NCBI GenBank assembly: GCA_027487775.1
Contig: JAIYCY010000021.1
Location: forward strand, 62,001 to 126,000
Source: Planctomycetaceae bacterium
GTDB taxonomy: Bacteria; Planctomycetota; Phycisphaerae; Tepidisphaerales; Tepidisphaeraceae
DNA: 64,000 nt
Direction of reading: 5' to 3'
Each line of letters starts with the position of its first letter. Within the stretch, counting starts at the first letter, position 1. Of this stretch, positions 63,501-64,000 are shown piece by piece. Position numbers and translations under genes: made by a program. The notes under the pieces are model-generated. The model saw only the letters and a program-made list of their open reading frames with translations, was not told the DNA's origin and searched no databases.

Positions 63501-64000
63501 TCAAGCGGCGTGAACGTCACCAGTGCGCCGGTTCCGGTGATCGGGGCGAGCAGGCCCGGCCCACTGACCGACCAGGAGTAGCCGAGCACGTCGGCGGGAT
63601 TGTCGCTGGCCGACAGCGTGAAGCTGATCGGGTTGCCTTCGTTGTAGACATTGCCCACGTCCGGCGTGACTGCGAGCGAGGTCGGAGCGACGTTGTTGAC
63701 CGTTACGTCGGTCGACTTCGAATCCGATCCGAGGTCATCGTCACGCACCGTTAGCGTGACGCTTGAGACGTCGAATGCGGTGGCGTTGCCCGAGGTGATG
63801 CCGTCGTCAGAGTAGATGTGCGTGAGTGTGATCTGGCGTGTGAGGTGGTTCCATGCGTAGCTGGTGTTGCCGACTGTTCCGCTGGCTGAAGCCGAGCTGA
63901 GGAGGCCCGGGATGGTCGTGACGCCGGGGCTGTTCGGATCGGCCCAGTCGATTTCGAATGCAAAGACTTCGGTCGTGCCGGGATCGACGACGTTGGCGAC
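60515..64000 (-). CDS. Large secreted protein with PKD/Ig-like repeats, cohesin- and dockerin-like parts (5' end outside the window)
   Basis: The frame stays open to the window edge, giving at least 1161 residues. From the left-hand end of the gene (C-terminus) upward: a cohesin-like domain, a dockerin-like segment, another cohesin-like domain and several PKD/Ig-like repeats. Repeats have the turn D-x-G/D-x-S/T followed by VTVNNVAPT, seen at least five times. The dockerin part is DANGNGNYTGFDATLISQVAVG and DVDASQTLTAFDAARVNSEAVG (about 60 residues, two EF-type loops). FDFTLRYDPDLLTINALTLP and FTFEVNFDASRLRINPTTD are the cohesin-like strands. It probably anchors to a surface or polysaccharide-degrading complex. 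Start lies beyond 64000. Confidence 0.88.
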   Translation of the reverse strand, partial: VANVVDPGTTEVFAFEIDWADPNSPGVTTIPGLLSSASASGTVGNTSYAWNHLTRQITLTHIYSDDGITSGNATAFDVSSVTLTVRDDDLGSDSKSTDVTVNNVAPTSLAVTPDVGNVYNEGNPISFTLSASDNPADVLGYSWSVSGPGLLAPITGTGALVTFTPLDNGVYTINYTVTDDDTGVASAIYTVPTVGNVAPVLTGINVSPTTLNEGSSITITGTYTDIGSADSHTLDLDLDGDGAFEITGVVISGGSFSYTHTYTDDNPTSTASDPRHIKVRVRDDDGAQSNELSQSVTVNNVAPSPTITGILAGDEGSSFNFGSTVVDPGTDTFDYLWTVTKNSLPYAVVGNTSATFSFVPDNSGPGAVWVVTLQVTDDDGGVNSTSQTLTVNDVAPTLPISPAAQSINESTLATITLSDLIDPGVGDLSAILSLSVTWGDGNFTTLSLAQLNLLRDGNPLTTVTLTHAYADDATLGTSSDVYAIEVNVTTSNKGIYSNVGPATEVTVNNLNPDGFISLPIPGTLPALTNRPVDAVGLFDPSAADLATLRFAFGVESTVGGNGIFDAGDVVFGGLTWLTGTTSTGVSLPGASFPSAGTYRIFVRIMDDDNGFADKSILVNVSPLSFRVSSFGWTDSGFDVVFNRPFNKTGLNIHGTAPSDLLITRDPDGSGPLPAERVFGSLVWNGVNADRLTFVRTGGVLQPGTYAVTIVSGSTAFRDQIGSPSPFSFLDGNNDNVGGDNYVATPYVLAASSSRIVSFGNTTGLETNRFRDMSRGPGQPLAIPVGSSGLPLRINDGTGVVSFDFTLRYDPDLLTINALTLPPGLPGAWNITTNVVAPGEINVAIFGDTPLTAGARVFLLVDATVPATATYRDSHVVRLDNLLVNGGAITARSDQMVHSVNLLGDANGNGNYTGFDATLISQVAVGVRTHFNEGANFAYPLTDPVVVADVDASQTLTAFDAARVNSEAVGIDVPEIPTPPLFGRLPVTSDAPSAFASHSTAHVRAGQSSMLATGQKSTAMASTSQLVPLNVRQAAIAGAASAFTFEVNFDASRLRINPTTDLLGTELSRSLGLTIVGNLIAPGRLLVVAYGAQIGMQAIGTLVNARFSSIDASTTTVQVRAIHEAMGTQDALTLTSAHTLRFTRLATREGATAMLFSGESIL

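Overview
The window looks like a chromosomal segment of a planctomycete, most likely of the Phycisphaerae type; that assignment is inference. Supporting signs are an N-terminal LEPR-XLL-type motif (LEPRRLLSG) on a secreted RTX protein, an IPLPA...RRK C-terminal sorting tail, a 23S rRNA gene with its own long leader and no 16S gene upstream, a sulfatase-maturase, a GH78 rhamnosidase, a dockerin/cohesin-like giant protein and a Tad pilus locus. KdsD implies Kdo and hence an outer membrane; MreB and RodA imply elongation-type peptidoglycan growth. No tRNA gene, CRISPR array, transposase or prophage is visible.

Layout. 1-2.1 kb: the 5' part of 23S rRNA (minus strand) and its leader with a boxA element. 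2.2-7.4 kb: orphan pheS, anchored glutathione-peroxidase-like protein, HEAT-repeat lipoprotein, mreB and an unknown gene. 7.5-8.0 kb: six 19-nt palindromes at an exact 42-nt period in a divergent intergenic region. 8.1-12.0 kb: unknown protein, kdsD, upp, aroA. 12.1-22.0 kb: a minus-strand run with an FtsX-type permease, a PqqD-like protein, an unknown soluble protein, an OPT-like transporter and a giant FtsX permease carrying a degenerate M28-peptidase domain; no ABC ATPase is present. 22.3-25.8 kb: WecA/TagO-type transferase and O-antigen-ligase-like protein with TPRs. 25.8-36.3 kb: PilZ protein, sugar isomerase, a small membrane protein/DciA-like/RodA group, oxidoreductases, YbeY, a CorC-like protein and an MTH1-like Nudix hydrolase. 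36.4-40.5 kb: cyclophilin-RTX surface protein and a PGPGW/LPG-synthase-TM membrane protein.

40.7-52.3 kb is a nearly complete Tad/Flp pilus locus read right to left: three small Flp pilins, prepilin peptidase, TadE pseudopilin, CpaB, CpaC secretin, CpaE, CpaF ATPase, TadB, TadC and a lipoprotein that may be the CpaD/TadD equivalent. Strong hairpins separate the pilin genes and the two halves of the locus, suggesting that pilins are expressed at a different level from the machinery.

52.6-64 kb: small membrane proteins (one TSUP-like), a sorting-tail surface protein, a planctomycete-type HTH protein, GH78 alpha-L-rhamnosidase, FUN14-like protein, anaerobic sulfatase-maturating enzyme and a PKD/cohesin/dockerin-like secreted protein that runs off the end of the window. 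The last block fits polysaccharide degradation and cell-surface work.
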